From Spirosoma montaniterrae (lineage in GTDB: Bacteria > Bacteroidota > Bacteroidia > Cytophagales > Spirosomataceae), in NCBI RefSeq assembly GCF_001988955.1, contig NZ_CP014263.1, positions 1,550,001-1,614,000 on the forward strand: a stretch of DNA of 64,000 nucleotides, in the 5' to 3' direction. The translations under genes were made by a program, and so were the position numbers. The number at the start of each line of letters is the position of its first letter. Positions within the stretch are counted from its first letter, which is position 1. Shown piece after piece: positions 42,482 to 51,845 of this stretch. Below the pieces are notes generated by a model. It saw only the letters and a program-made list of their open reading frames with translations, was not told the DNA's origin and did not search any database.

Positions 42482-42770
42482 CGTTGAATACCCAAAACCA
42501 ACCGCCTGTTAGTGCAATGAACGGGATTAACGTAAGCAATACGAAAACGAAGAAGCTCAACAACGTTATCCATACGCGTATCAACCAACCGGCATTGCCG
42601 GACTTGACTATCCAGCCCCGTTCTGTCATTGCAATCTCGACATTGTACTGATGCTCAAGCCAATGTCGTAGTCGTGGTTCGAGGGCGCGATAAACGTATA
42701 GTAGCCAGAAACAATAAACAGCCATAGCCAGCAACCCGCACAGGGTGGCTATCATCATGGTGCCCATCAT
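42471..42770 (-). CDS. Small two-helix membrane protein, unknown function
   Basis: A 99-residue protein with one helix at each end (MMIATLCGLLAMAVYCFWLL; VWITLLSFFVFVLLTLIPF) and a short polar middle (EPRLRHWLEHQYNVEIAMTE). It starts 6 bp after the DUF3500 gene stop and overlaps the DUF3592-like gene, so the three are co-transcribed. The family is not recognised; the polar middle may face the cytosol. Confidence 0.65.
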   Translation of the reverse strand: MMGTMMIATLCGLLAMAVYCFWLLYVYRALEPRLRHWLEHQYNVEIAMTERGWIVKSGNAGWLIRVWITLLSFFVFVLLTLIPFIALTGGWFWVFNDAE

Positions 42771-42776
42771 ACTACG

Positions 42777-43844
42777 TTACTTATGGGTTTGCAGATAGTG
42801 CTGCTTCAGCAAATCGGCTCCGAAGTCCTGCTCTTTCTCGCGTAGAATGGCGTGAATGTGGTTGCCATCGTTCTGAAAACCAACGTTATCGTATTCAATC
42901 AGGAAATCGGGACCGTTGATGATGTAGTAGTGCGGCTTGTTGTTGTCTAATGCGCCCACCCAGGCGAAATGCACCTTGTCGAGACCCGATTTCAGGATTT
43001 TGTCGAAAAGCTGATGCGCTTTCTGATGCTCGAAATTGTGGGTGTATTCCTGAATCAGCACTTGCAGCAGCACGCGCTGCCCTTCGTCCATCTGCGACGC
43101 CGGAATGCCGTAGTAACTCGTGATACGCTGACTTCCCTGGGGGCTGGTAATAATGTCTTTTGGTACGTCCTGTTTCAGCACGGCGGTGGCCCGCTGTTTC
43201 TCGGTGAGGGCGTTGATGAGCATAAAACCGTAGTCTTCTTCCTTGCTCAGCACCCGTAGCCCTGCATATTTTCCCACCTTCACCTCAGAGGGATCAGTGC
43301 CAATGAAATAGGGCGACATCGAGACGTTTTTGCCGTCGGTGGTCAGGCTCAGGGCCAGGTGATGCCCACCGAAGTTCAAACCCCAGGGTTGGTCGGCGCG
43401 GGGCTGTCCCCAGACTGATACGTAGTAATTGCCATGCGCCCATTTCAACCCCTGCATCATCGTAAGCGTTCGCTGGTCTATCTCGCCCCGGTCAAACGCC
43501 TGCTGGTAGAGGGTGTTCAGAATGTCGTCTAACTGCATGATGCTGGTGGTTTTCAGATACCCCTGCGAACTGAGCATGGCCGACAGCACCCGGTGAAACG
43601 CCAGTCGGCTTTTATCGGTCAGCGAACCATACTGAATACCCGGTCGCGGCACCATGCCAACGGGCAGGTTGGTCCACTTGTAGCGTAGCGAATCGGTGAA
43701 GGCATACTGCGTTTTGGTCCGTTCGTCGGCACTGAGCGTAGCCAGAAACTGGTTTGTCGTTTCAGTAAGCGACCGGTTCGGCTGGGCTAACACGGTGGTT
43801 GACAGTCCAAGGAGCAGCAAAAAAAATGGGAAGAGCTTTTTCAT
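42777..43844 (-). CDS. DUF3500 family secreted protein
   Basis: A 355-residue exported protein with a signal peptide (KKLFPFFLLLLGLSTTVLAQ). DUF3500 features include QYAFTDSLRYKWTNLP, WGLNFGGHHLALSLTTDG (Gly-Gly-His-His), YGFMLINALTEKQRATAV, and the ending FLIEYDNVGFQNDGNHIHA. The conserved His-rich motifs suggest a metal or small-molecule site, but no activity is established. The ATG at 43844 is preferred to a GTG three codons upstream since it starts the signal peptide. Confidence 0.88.
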   Translation of the reverse strand: MKKLFPFFLLLLGLSTTVLAQPNRSLTETTNQFLATLSADERTKTQYAFTDSLRYKWTNLPVGMVPRPGIQYGSLTDKSRLAFHRVLSAMLSSQGYLKTTSIMQLDDILNTLYQQAFDRGEIDQRTLTMMQGLKWAHGNYYVSVWGQPRADQPWGLNFGGHHLALSLTTDGKNVSMSPYFIGTDPSEVKVGKYAGLRVLSKEEDYGFMLINALTEKQRATAVLKQDVPKDIITSPQGSQRITSYYGIPASQMDEGQRVLLQVLIQEYTHNFEHQKAHQLFDKILKSGLDKVHFAWVGALDNNKPHYYIINGPDFLIEYDNVGFQNDGNHIHAILREKEQDFGADLLKQHYLQTHK

Positions 43845-43957
43845 AGATCGCACATTACCGTATGCAGAAAGAGAATATTCTCCGCTAAACTATAATTTTC
43901 TGGCAAGTACTATGCTGCTCTATTTTTTTAACGGAAAAGTCTATAGCACCTGTCTTT

Positions 43958-45973
43958 TTACTTCACTAATTGCCACATCTCGGCCACACGCATAACGGGC
44001 AACTGACAGGCGCGGTTGTAGCACACGTAAATAGCGGTTTTACCGTCGATTGGTCCGCGCTGTTGTAGCAACGGCAGGGTACTTTGGTCGGTAGTGCCAC
44101 TTAGCACTTTGTTCGGGAAAAACTCCGCATCGATGTCAGCCCGGAAGGCGTCGGCGTCGGGACCAACAAGGGCGATTTCGGCGGTTGGGTAGGTGCGAAG
44201 CGCGAACTGCGCGGCCCAGTTGGTCAGGTAATCGGCGTTTTGCTGTACCAGCGGCTGCACGCGTCCCAGCATCCGGTCGGCGCGTTCGGCGTAGGTGGGG
44301 CGGTCGAGCAACAGGCTGAGTGTGAACAGATTTTCGGCCATCATCGAGTTCGATGATGGAATAACGTTGTCGAATAGTTCTTTACGCCGGGCAATGAGTT
44401 CTTCACCGTTTTTGTCGGTAAAAAACAGCAGGTCGTCGTTGGGGTCGGCAAAATTCGTCAGCACGTACTGCATCAGTTGGTCGGCTTCGGTGAGCCAGCT
44501 TTCGGTAAACGTGGCCTGATATAGAGCCAGCAATCCGTCGATGACAGCCGCGTAATCGTCTAAGAAACCCGCTTGTCTGGCCCGGCCCTGTTTATAAGTA
44601 TGCCAAAGCCGCCCGTTGCGGGTGTCGCGCATGTGTTTGAGCAGGAAGTAGGCCAGTCGCAGGGCCAGCGTTAGAAACTCTGGTTCGCCAAAAACGCGGT
44701 AGGCCGTAACTAATCCTTTCAGCATCAGACCGTTCCACGAACACAAAATCTTGTCGTCTAAGCCGGGCCGGATGCGCGTATTCCGAACGGCCATCAGCCG
44801 GGCGTATGTTTTGTCGAGCTTTTCGGTTAGCTCACCCGGCGACCAGCCCATGCGGTCGGCAAACGCTTCGTTGGTTTGGGTGCGGTGCAGTATGTTACGG
44901 TGTTCCCAGTTACCCGCTTCGGTCAGGTGATGCAACTCGGCGAACCAGTCATAATCGTCGCCCAACACCTCGCTCAACTCAGGCGTCGTAAACGTGTAAA
45001 ACTTGCCTTCAACGCCTTCGCTGTCGGCATCGAGGGCCGAATAGAAGCCACCTTCGTGGCTGAGCAGTTCGCGCTGGGCAAAGGCAATAGTCTGGTAAAC
45101 AACGTGTTTGTAGAGCGGACGTTTGGTCAGGCTGTAGGCTTCGGCGTAGAGCGAGAGCAACTGGCCGTTATCGTACAGCATCTTTTCAAAGTGGGGTGCA
45201 AACCACTCATCGTCTGTCGAGTAGCGGGCAAAACCGCCCCCCAGTTGGTCGTAGATGCCGCCGAGGGCCATGCGGTCGAGGGTATGCGTTACCTGGCGCA
45301 GGGTGCTTTCATTACCCGTTACATCGTAATACCGCAGCAGAAACCGCCAGATGCTGGGCATCGGAAACTTGGGCGAACGGCGCATACCGCCCTTCTCGTC
45401 GTCGACTTTTACGGCTACTTTTCGGTACAGCGTTTCGAGCGTTTCGGGGGCAAACAGCGGATCGGCTTGTTTCAGCCCGTAGCGTTCAGTGTCCGACAAA
45501 TTCAACTCGGTAGCAAACCCCTCTGCCGACTGCGCGAGGTCGGCGCGGTGATCGGCGAAAGCGTCGCGGATGCTGCCCAGCAGGTTCACCCAGTTCTGGG
45601 GTGGGAGGTAGGTAACACCGTAAAACGGTTTGGCGTCGGGCATCAGAAATACATTGAGCGGCCAGCCGCCCCGCACGCCCATCGCCTGTACGGCATCCAT
45701 ATAAATAGCATCGACGTCGGGCCGTTCTTCGCGGTCTACTTTGATACAGACGAAATGTTCATTCATGACCCGCGCCACACTGTCTTTCTCGAACGATTCG
45801 CGTTCCATGACATGGCACCAATGGCAGGCCGAATAGCCAATGCTGACTATAATCGGCTTGTCTTCGTCGCGGGCGCGGCTGAGTGCTTCTTCGCCCCATG
45901 GATACCACTCGACGGGGTTGTGGGCGTGTTGCAGCAAATAAGGGCTGGTCTCGTTGATGAGTTGATTCGGCAC
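43958..45973 (-). CDS. Thioredoxin-domain protein of the DUF255/YyaL (spermatogenesis-associated 20-like) family
   Basis: A 671-residue protein. The N-terminal thioredoxin-like domain (about 1-170) has the family block [20 protein letters not shown] and the redox motif [11 protein letters not shown]. The rest is an alpha/alpha-barrel like those of N-acylglucosamine epimerases and glycosidases ([36 protein letters not shown]). The family is near universal; its reaction is unknown. A GTG at 45973 ([10 protein letters not shown]) is taken as the start because homologues begin 'MPN.LI.ETSPYLL'; the frame upstream overlaps the neighbouring gene by 17 bp. Confidence 0.9.
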   Translation of the reverse strand: MPNQLINETSPYLLQHAHNPVEWYPWGEEALSRARDEDKPIIVSIGYSACHWCHVMERESFEKDSVARVMNEHFVCIKVDREERPDVDAIYMDAVQAMGVRGGWPLNVFLMPDAKPFYGVTYLPPQNWVNLLGSIRDAFADHRADLAQSAEGFATELNLSDTERYGLKQADPLFAPETLETLYRKVAVKVDDEKGGMRRSPKFPMPSIWRFLLRYYDVTGNESTLRQVTHTLDRMALGGIYDQLGGGFARYSTDDEWFAPHFEKMLYDNGQLLSLYAEAYSLTKRPLYKHVVYQTIAFAQRELLSHEGGFYSALDADSEGVEGKFYTFTTPELSEVLGDDYDWFAELHHLTEAGNWEHRNILHRTQTNEAFADRMGWSPGELTEKLDKTYARLMAVRNTRIRPGLDDKILCSWNGLMLKGLVTAYRVFGEPEFLTLALRLAYFLLKHMRDTRNGRLWHTYKQGRARQAGFLDDYAAVIDGLLALYQATFTESWLTEADQLMQYVLTNFADPNDDLLFFTDKNGEELIARRKELFDNVIPSSNSMMAENLFTLSLLLDRPTYAERADRMLGRVQPLVQQNADYLTNWAAQFALRTYPTAEIALVGPDADAFRADIDAEFFPNKVLSGTTDQSTLPLLQQRGPIDGKTAIYVCYNRACQLPVMRVAEMWQLVK

Positions 45974-46028
45974 GGCTAACTTACGAATTACGATGTACGA
46001 CTGCTGACTACGAGCCAGAATGAAAAAC

Positions 46029-47678
46029 TCACCGCGCAATGACAACCTTACGGGTTTGGCTACCCTGTTCGTTTGTTACGCGAAGCAGGTACAGACCAGC
46101 GGGCAGGCCAGCCACATTCAGCGTTTCGGCTGAAGTGTGGGCTATTTTCTGCGCTACGGTACGTCCGGCAGTATTCTGTAGTACCAACTCCGTATCGGTC
46201 GCTGGTGTTTGGCCGAATCGTATCGTTAGTTCAGAAACAGCCGGATTGGGAAATACCTCTATGTCGGGCTGGGTAGGTTCAATAGCTGTAACGGTGCCCA
46301 TATCGAATTTACACAGATAGACCTCGCGGCCTGTCAGTTCGATAGTACGTTGCCAGGCGTTTTTATAGCGCACGGTCAGGCTTGTTCTGGCTCCATCGGC
46401 AGCGTAGGGGTTCTGGGCTGCAATGAGAATTGCGTTATTTTTCACAACGCCCCGCCAAACAGGTGCCCGTTTGTCCATCAGGTCGCGGGCGGGCGTTTCG
46501 ATCACGCGTTCGTAACTGCCCTGAAACATGTCTGAAAAGCGCGACAGCCGATACAGGCCGTGAATAAAATGCTCGTAGGCTGCGTAATTGTCGGTATTGG
46601 TGGTCTCTACGCTCGGATTCTCCCAAAGCCACAACCCGGCGGCACCTGAAAAAAACGGGAAAATAGCGGTGGCTTCGGCCATAAACGGCTGCACCATACG
46701 CGGATAGAACGGAGTACTGTTGTGATACCGCATCCAGACCCACGGCACCACCGGCTTATTGCTCCACGCCCGGTTGGCTTCAACCTGAAACAACAGATAC
46801 GCCAGATAATCCTGCGCCAGTTGGTTCGGATAATCGTAATAGTAATAAGCCGACGGCGAAAGCGCGTCCAACTGCGTGTAGAACGGACCGCCCACCGCAC
46901 GTTCGGTAGAATCTTTTACTAAATAATTCACCCGGTTGAGGTTCGTTGTCCAGTCGGCCCACGTATTGCCAATCACGTTCAAGTAATTGTTCAGAATGGG
47001 CGTATCGGCGTAGCTGCTGACCACAACGCCTGTCAGGTCGGCGTTTCGGCGGATGTAGCCGAGGGCTTCGGCATACAGGTTGCGGATGGCTTTTTTATAG
47101 GTTAAAACAAACTCACTGTCAGGTAGTTGGCGGAATTGGGCCGGTACGCGGTTGTCTTGCTTAAGCCGTAAAATCCGGCTGTCGGTTTCGGCAATGCGCT
47201 CAACATCGATAGTAAGCCGACTGGCCGGAATGATGTATTTACCGGCAGCGTTCCGGCGTCCGCCCGATACGCCTGCCAGCCATTGTTCCCACTTGGCCCG
47301 GTATGCCGTGAGGTCGTTGGCCCACGGGCTGTCGATGAGTTCCCAGGGTTGATTAAGCCCCGTAGCAATGCCATAATAGGTGATAGACCGCTGCCCCGGC
47401 TGCACCACTGATCCCGCTTCGGCGTCGGCTACCGACTCGATATGACTGAAGCCATGCCGGAGTGGTCGGGCCTGCGTATCGCCGAAGCGCGGCCCTGCAT
47501 ATACGACCGGGAAGGGTAGCGTAAATGCCGGAAATTTATCCCACTCAATCCGGTTCGACTGACTTACCGGTGTGAAGGTCAGCCGGTCGGCGCACTGACT
47601 TTGTGCAATCAGTGGTTGCTGACCGATGAACCAAACATGTATCCATAACGTAAGAGAATAGCCGAGTCGAACGCGCAT
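46029..47678 (-). CDS. Secreted protein with T9SS type A sorting domain, possible glycoside-hydrolase-like
   Basis: A 549-residue protein carried by the type IX secretion system. The ATG at 47678 starts a signal peptide ([19 protein letters not shown]). The main part (about 40-440) looks like a TIM barrel: [48 protein letters not shown], and [15 protein letters not shown], in the style of glycan-hydrolase-like hypothetical proteins. The C-terminal ~75 residues are the sorting domain ([16 protein letters not shown] ... [15 protein letters not shown] ... RKVVIAR), which is removed on export. The only T9SS substrate seen in this window; no SusCD nearby. Confidence 0.8.
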   Translation of the reverse strand: MRVRLGYSLTLWIHVWFIGQQPLIAQSQCADRLTFTPVSQSNRIEWDKFPAFTLPFPVVYAGPRFGDTQARPLRHGFSHIESVADAEAGSVVQPGQRSITYYGIATGLNQPWELIDSPWANDLTAYRAKWEQWLAGVSGGRRNAAGKYIIPASRLTIDVERIAETDSRILRLKQDNRVPAQFRQLPDSEFVLTYKKAIRNLYAEALGYIRRNADLTGVVVSSYADTPILNNYLNVIGNTWADWTTNLNRVNYLVKDSTERAVGGPFYTQLDALSPSAYYYYDYPNQLAQDYLAYLLFQVEANRAWSNKPVVPWVWMRYHNSTPFYPRMVQPFMAEATAIFPFFSGAAGLWLWENPSVETTNTDNYAAYEHFIHGLYRLSRFSDMFQGSYERVIETPARDLMDKRAPVWRGVVKNNAILIAAQNPYAADGARTSLTVRYKNAWQRTIELTGREVYLCKFDMGTVTAIEPTQPDIEVFPNPAVSELTIRFGQTPATDTELVLQNTAGRTVAQKIAHTSAETLNVAGLPAGLYLLRVTNEQGSQTRKVVIAR

Positions 47679-47792
47679 GGCTTGTTTTTTCGCCAAAAGT
47701 ACGGAATTTTAGGGGCTGTAGTGCCGAAGTCAGCACATCGGCTGTAGTCTATTCGTTATCTGCCGGCGTCAGTGCTTCGGCTTTACATACCT

Positions 47793-48251
47793 ATGAAAAC
47801 GCGCTTTTCCAAAACACTCCTGCTTTTGTTTGTCGCTCTGGCGAGCCTGACGGCCTGCAAAAAAGATGACCCGGCCACGCCGTCAGCGGCCTCGCAGACC
47901 GAACTGCTGGTTGCCAACAACTGGCAGACGTCCCGCGTAACTACGGTAGACGGGCAGACTATCAACCGCAACCGGCTGAACATCGCGACGCAGATACTAT
48001 TCGAGCTGAAAATGCAGTTCCGGGCCGATGGGCGGGTGAGTGCGCTCGACCCAAACCAGTCGAATCAGATCATTAACGGCGGCACCTGGAAACTCGCGGC
48101 TGATAATCAGTCGATAGACGTAGACGTGACAGGCTTTAAAGGTAATTTTCCTATCGTGCAGCTTTCACGCTCCCGGCTTATATTGCGGCAGAACGCTCCC
48201 GTCGATGGCAAAGCCACGGACATTAATCTGGAATTTGACCCGGTGCTGTAA
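47793..48251 (+). CDS. Lipocalin-like lipoprotein
   Basis: A 152-residue lipoprotein with lipobox ASLTACKKD. The mature part starts with a Pro/Ser linker, followed by a lipocalin-like beta-barrel pattern frequent in Bacteroidota (NNWQTSRVTTVDG; FELKMQFRADGRVSAL; GGTWKLAADNQSIDVDV; SRLILRQNA). Such proteins are usually of unknown ligand. The ATG at 47793 opens the signal peptide; an in-frame start seven codons upstream is less likely. The MFS gene starts 6 bp after its stop. Confidence 0.75.
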   Translation: MKTRFSKTLLLLFVALASLTACKKDDPATPSAASQTELLVANNWQTSRVTTVDGQTINRNRLNIATQILFELKMQFRADGRVSALDPNQSNQIINGGTWKLAADNQSIDVDVTGFKGNFPIVQLSRSRLILRQNAPVDGKATDINLEFDPVL

Positions 48252-48257
48252 CAAAAC

Positions 48258-49589
48258 GTGAAAAATAATCCCCGCATTCTTAGTGCCTGGGCGTTTTATG
48301 ACTGGGCTAATTCGGTACACGCCCTCGTTATTGTATCCAGCATTTTTCCGGTTTATTTCTCGGCAACGGCCCTTAATGAAGCGGGTGGGCCGGTGATACG
48401 TTTTCTGGGTTTTCAGATTAAAAATTCAGTACTGTTTTCCTACACCATATCGGCGGCTTTCCTGTTTACCGCCCTGCTGTCGCCTATCTGTACGGCCATT
48501 GCCGACTACAGCGGTCGCAAAAAGGCGTTTATGAAAGCGTTTTGCTACCTCGGTGCCGTGAGTTGCAGCCTGCTGGTTTTCTTCACCCGCGACACCACCA
48601 CGGTTGCTGTTATCTGCTTCTGGCTCAGCCTGATTGGCTGGAGCGGCAGCATCGTTTTTTACAATTCGTATCTGCCCGATATTGCCACCGAAGATCAGTT
48701 CGACCGGGTGAGCGCACGGGGCTACTCGATGGGCTATGTTGGCAGCGTGTTGCTGATGATCCTGAACTTAGTAGTGATTCTAAAGCGGGAGTGGTTTGGC
48801 AATATTTCCGAAGGGCTGGCTTCGCGCCTTGCCTTTCTGACGGTAGGCTTGTGGTGGGCCGGATTCGCTCAGATTCCGTTCAATCGCCTGCCCAACCCGG
48901 TTCGGCCTGCTACCACGCCCGGCCCACCCGCCGACGGGCGACTCCGTTACCTGCTCAATGGCTTTCGCGAACTGCGGCAGGTATGGGCTGAGGTGAAGCA
49001 ACAAACGCTCATCAGGCGGTTTTTGGTCTCGTTTTTCGTGTATAGCATGGGCGTGCAGACGGTCATGTACGTGGCTACGATTTTCGGCTCCGATGAGTTG
49101 AAAATGAGTGGCTCAAGCCTGATTGTGCTGGTGTTGCTGTTGCAGTTGGTCGCCATTCCGGGGGCTTATGGCTTCTCGCGGCTGTCGGAGCGGGTGGGTA
49201 ATACCTACGCGCTGATGGTGGCGGTGGTTATCTGGATTGGCATCTGTGCCGGTGCTTACGCCATCCGTACCGAATCGCAGTTTTTCGTACTGGCGGGCGT
49301 AGTCGGGTTGGTGATGGGGGGCATTCAATCGCTGTCGCGGTCGACCTACGCCAAGCTGATTCCTGCCACCCACGACACGGCGTCGTATTTTAGTTTCTAC
49401 GACGTAACGGAGAAATTATCTATTGTTTTCGGTACGCTGGCTTACGGCCTGATCGAGCAACTGACCGGCAGCATGCGCAATTCGGTGCTGGCCCTGCTGG
49501 GCTTCTTCGTCGTGGGGTTTTTGTTGCTCTGGCGCATTCCGTCGCAAAAAATCTATGCCACCCGCTTGCAAACCGAAGGCATCGTGTAG
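48258..49589 (+). CDS. UMF1/Atg22-like MFS transporter
   Basis: A 443-residue 12-helix major facilitator. The start KNNPRILSAWAFYDWANSV and the motif IADYSGRKKAFMKAF after the second or third helix are diagnostic of the UMF1 (vacuole-effluxer-like) subfamily. The second half includes GGIQSLSRSTYAKLIP, another family signature. The substrate in bacteria is not known; yeast Atg22 exports amino acids. The first codon is GTG. The end of the gene contains the promoter of the downstream tRNA-Val. Confidence 0.88.
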   Translation: MKNNPRILSAWAFYDWANSVHALVIVSSIFPVYFSATALNEAGGPVIRFLGFQIKNSVLFSYTISAAFLFTALLSPICTAIADYSGRKKAFMKAFCYLGAVSCSLLVFFTRDTTTVAVICFWLSLIGWSGSIVFYNSYLPDIATEDQFDRVSARGYSMGYVGSVLLMILNLVVILKREWFGNISEGLASRLAFLTVGLWWAGFAQIPFNRLPNPVRPATTPGPPADGRLRYLLNGFRELRQVWAEVKQQTLIRRFLVSFFVYSMGVQTVMYVATIFGSDELKMSGSSLIVLVLLLQLVAIPGAYGFSRLSERVGNTYALMVAVVIWIGICAGAYAIRTESQFFVLAGVVGLVMGGIQSLSRSTYAKLIPATHDTASYFSFYDVTEKLSIVFGTLAYGLIEQLTGSMRNSVLALLGFFVVGFLLLWRIPSQKIYATRLQTEGIV

Positions 49590-49597
49590 TATGTTTG
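49566..49597 (+). promoter_or_regulatory. Promoter of tRNA-Val inside the 3' end of the MFS gene
   Basis: TTG (49566-49568), 21 bp, TATGTTTG (49590-49597), a good match to the Bacteroidetes consensus. It overlaps the last codons and stop of the MFS gene and lies 53 bp before the tRNA, with hairpin repeat 6 between. Confidence 0.65.
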
Positions 49598-49608
49598 CAA
49601 ACCAATGC

Positions 49609-49648
49609 GTGAACAACTGTTGACTGTTCGCTCTTGGCTGTTCACTGT
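49609..49648. repeat. Hairpin repeat 6 (CAACAGY heptamer type), short copy in the tRNA-Val leader
   Basis: A 40-bp inverted repeat (GTGAACAACTGTTGACTG ... TTGGCTGTTCAC) made of the same 7-bp unit as repeats 3 and 4. It ends 2 bp before the tRNA-Val 5' end, so it should lie in the precursor leader removed by RNase P. Confidence 0.75.
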
Positions 49649-49650
49649 AA

Positions 49651-49725
49651 AGGAGGTTAGCTCAGTTGGTTCAGAGCGCTGCTTTGACAGAGCAGAGGTC
49701 AGCGGTTCGAGCCCGCTACTTCCTA
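49651..49725 (+). tRNA. tRNA-Val (anticodon GAC)
   Basis: A 75-nt class I tRNA. Acceptor arms AGGAGGT / ACTTCCT pair (one G-U); D-arm TAGCTCAGTTGGTTCAGAGC; anticodon stem CTGCT / AGCAG encloses TTGACAG with anticodon GAC; T-arm CGGTTCGAGCCCG. Discriminator A; CCA not encoded. Confidence 0.95.
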
Positions 49726-49729
49726 CCCG

Positions 49730-49764
49730 GCCCCGCTAATCGCATCGATTGGCGGGGCTTTTAT
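49730..49764 (+). terminator. Intrinsic terminator after tRNA-Val
   Basis: Stem GCCCCGCTAATCG / CGATTGGCGGGGC (one wobble) with a 3-base loop followed by CTTTTATA. It is 5 bp after the tRNA and reaches the stop codon of the convergent mlaD gene, so it may serve both directions. Confidence 0.85.
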
Positions 49765-50792
49765 AGTTTCCCGTTTGCCGCTGCCGTACTATCAGCTTTT
49801 CGTTTTTCGGCTTCTTTGGCCTGTTTGCGGAAGTAGCCACGCAGCAGGAAATTGTTTTGAGCCGCTCTCAGGTCTTCATTCAGCAGTTGGCTGCCCCGGT
49901 TCAGGTTGCGGAGCGTGCTGCGGAGATTGCCCGCCGTTTCTTCATCCGTGAGCAGTACGCCCAGCGGACTGTTGGCGTTGTTGAGCTTCTCCGATGCCCG
50001 GTTAATATTCTGCGACGTCTGGTTCAGGTTCGACACCGCCTGATTGGCAGAGTTGGCCGCGTTCTCAAACTGACCCACCGACCGGCTCAACCGCCGAAAG
50101 ACCGTTGTATCGGTCACTAACTCATTCGCCAGGGTGCCTTTGTTGTTTAAGTTACTGGCAAACTGCGAAACCGTGCGGGTCAGTTGCACCGTATTTTCCG
50201 ATGCCCGGTTCAGGTTCGTTAATGTATTACGGAAACGGTCGGCCAGCACCGAGTCGGTCATAACGGCCCCAACCGTGCCTTTGCCGCGCTTGATGTTGCC
50301 TACCAGCTCTTTCACGTCGTTCGTGACTTTCAGCAGGTTATTACTATTCTCCTGAAGCGTTTCGAGCAGTTTGTCGGAGCTTACGGCACCAATGGTTTTT
50401 AGCCGGTCGCCGTCTTCAATGGGAGCGGCTTTGGTGGTGCCGCCAAAAATCTGGACAATCTTATTGCCAATCAGCCCGTCGGAGCCAATAGTGGCATTGG
50501 CGTCTTTTCGGATAAACTCGGTCGCATTTTCCTCGATGTTCATATCGACTTCTATCTGCGACGGACTCAGAAAATGAATACGCTTGATATTGCCGATTTT
50601 CACGCCCGAAAACCAGACGTTGTTGCCCACTTTCAGACCACCCACGTCGTTGAAAACGGCGATTACTTTGATGCTCCGGGTAAATCGCTTCTGCTGACCG
50701 CCCAGCACGAACACGCCTGCAATGAAAATCAGGATACCCAAAGCGACAAAAATTCCGACAGTGACCGTTCGTTTATTTGATTCGGTTGACAT
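49761..50792 (-). CDS. MlaD-family (MCE domain) lipid-transport substrate-binding protein
   Basis: Inner-membrane-anchored periplasmic component of the Mla phospholipid transporter, 343 residues. One N-terminal helix (VTVGIFVALGILIFIAGVFV), the MCE domain (about 38-118, with VGGLKVGNNVWFSGVKIGN and GSDGLIGNKIVQI), then a long helical C-terminal half rich in Asn and Leu (NLTNLNRASENTVQLTRTV-type repeats) that could form a coiled-coil needle across the periplasm. It is downstream of mlaE and mlaF, separated from mlaF by hairpin repeat 7. The small C-terminal lipoprotein and MlaC of the E. coli system are not seen. Confidence 0.9.
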   Translation of the reverse strand: MSTESNKRTVTVGIFVALGILIFIAGVFVLGGQQKRFTRSIKVIAVFNDVGGLKVGNNVWFSGVKIGNIKRIHFLSPSQIEVDMNIEENATEFIRKDANATIGSDGLIGNKIVQIFGGTTKAAPIEDGDRLKTIGAVSSDKLLETLQENSNNLLKVTNDVKELVGNIKRGKGTVGAVMTDSVLADRFRNTLTNLNRASENTVQLTRTVSQFASNLNNKGTLANELVTDTTVFRRLSRSVGQFENAANSANQAVSNLNQTSQNINRASEKLNNANSPLGVLLTDEETAGNLRSTLRNLNRGSQLLNEDLRAAQNNFLLRGYFRKQAKEAEKRKADSTAAANGKL

Positions 50793-50840
50793 GCTTCTGT
50801 TTGTTTACTGTTCCGCTTGCTGTGTAAATTGCGTGAGACC

Positions 50841-50940
50841 ATTGTTACACAGAGATGCGCTGAGAGAAAGAAGATACACGGAGATTTTCTTAAAATCTTT
50901 CTCTGAGTATCTCCTTTTTCTTAGTGAATCTCTGTGCTAT
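50841..50940. repeat. Hairpin repeat 7 (ACACAGAGAT type) between mlaF and mlaD
   Basis: A degenerate 100-bp inverted repeat. The left arm (TTACACAGAGATGCGCTGAG, then AGAAAGAAGATACACGGAGA) pairs with the right arm (ending CTTAGTGAATCTCTGTGC) over about 45 bases. It is the same unit as repeat 1 and lies inside the mla operon. Confidence 0.75.
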
Positions 50941-50962
50941 AGCCATTTCACACATAATGTGT

Positions 50963-51709
50963 TTAATTGACAAAGTTGTAATTGTAAAACTGCTGTACGC
51001 GCTCGTCGGGGTCGGCAAAAACTTCCTCGAACGTGCCGACGCGCTCGAATTTGCCATCGAGCAGCATTGCCACGCGGTCGCCTACGGTTTTGGCGCAGGT
51101 GAGGTCGTGCGTGATTACGATGGAGGTTGCCCGGTAGCGTTCGCGCACTTCATTGATCAGGTTATTGATGTCGATACTCGTGATGGGGTCAAGCCCGGCA
51201 GTGGGTTCATCGTAGAGCATAATTTCGGGTTTCAGAATCAGCGTGCGGGCAATACCGATGCGTTTGCGCTGCCCGCCCGATAGCTCCGACGGCATTTGGT
51301 TGATGGTCTGCGACAGGCCCACGTCGTCTAAGGCTTCTTCAACGGCGCGGTTAATGTCGGCCCGGCTCAGGTTGCGCACATTGCGAACGAGCGGAAACTC
51401 CAGGTTCTCACGAATGCTCATGCTATCGTACAACGCGCTGTTCTGGAACGAGAACCCAACTTTCAGCCGAAACGCGTCTAATGCTTTGCCGCTCAGTTCC
51501 TCTACTTCCTGCCCCAGCACGTTTACGCGCCCGCTATCGGGTTTGAGCAGGCCTACAATAATTTTAATCAGCACCGACTTCCCTGTTCCAGACCGCCCCA
51601 GCACCACCACGTTTTCGCCCCGATATACGTCGAGGTCAACGCCCCGCAGCACGTGCAGGTCGCCAAATGATTTGCGCAGGTTGCGGATAGAGATAATGGC
51701 GTCTTTCAT
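50963..51709 (-). CDS. MlaF-family ABC transporter ATP-binding protein
   Basis: Cytosolic ATPase of the Mla lipid transporter, 248 residues. Walker A VVLGRSGTGKSVLIK (35-49), Q-loop VGFSFQNSALYDSM (the YDSMS block is typical of MlaF), signature LSGGQRKRIGIA, Walker B IMLYDEPTAGLDP and switch VITHD. The ATG at 51709 fits the family start; the frame continues 43 codons upstream, but that part is translated hairpin repeat 8 (HSTIQPSN repeats) and is not part of the protein. It is separated from mlaE upstream by this repeat. Confidence 0.93.
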   Translation of the reverse strand: MKDAIISIRNLRKSFGDLHVLRGVDLDVYRGENVVVLGRSGTGKSVLIKIIVGLLKPDSGRVNVLGQEVEELSGKALDAFRLKVGFSFQNSALYDSMSIRENLEFPLVRNVRNLSRADINRAVEEALDDVGLSQTINQMPSELSGGQRKRIGIARTLILKPEIMLYDEPTAGLDPITSIDINNLINEVRERYRATSIVITHDLTCAKTVGDRVAMLLDGKFERVGTFEEVFADPDERVQQFYNYNFVN

Positions 51710-51710
51710 A

Positions 51711-51843
51711 GTTGAATGGTTGGATGGTTGGATGGTTGAATGGTTGGATGGTTGAATGGTTGAATGATAGAATGGTTGAATGATAGGATGGGCGGAGACC
51801 ATACATTCAATCATTCTATCATTCAACCATTCTATCATTCAAT
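51711..51843. repeat. Hairpin repeat 8 (GGTTGAAT/GGTTGGAT octamer type) between mlaE and mlaF
   Basis: The left arm (51711-51786) is a tandem array of about nine degenerate 8-bp units GGTTGRAT / GATAGAAT; the right arm (51805-51843) is the complement of the last four or five units (ATTCAATCATTCTATCATTC, then AACCATTCTATCATTCAAT). It fills the whole gap between mlaE and mlaF, ending 2 bp from both genes. Confidence 0.9.
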
Positions 51844-51845
51844 GT

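Noticed and set aside
44876..45979. A 367-residue frame antisense to the DUF255/YyaL gene
   Set aside because: Long only because of high G+C codon bias; no motif, signal or homology pattern, and the opposite strand has all the family motifs.
51710..51838. 43-residue N-terminal extension of the MlaF ATPase
   Set aside because: It is low-complexity read-through of the octamer repeat (HSTIQPSN units); the family start is at 51709.
51711..51843. Possible CRISPR array because of regular short repeats
   Set aside because: Units are 8 bp with no spacers and form a fold-back structure; no cas genes are present.
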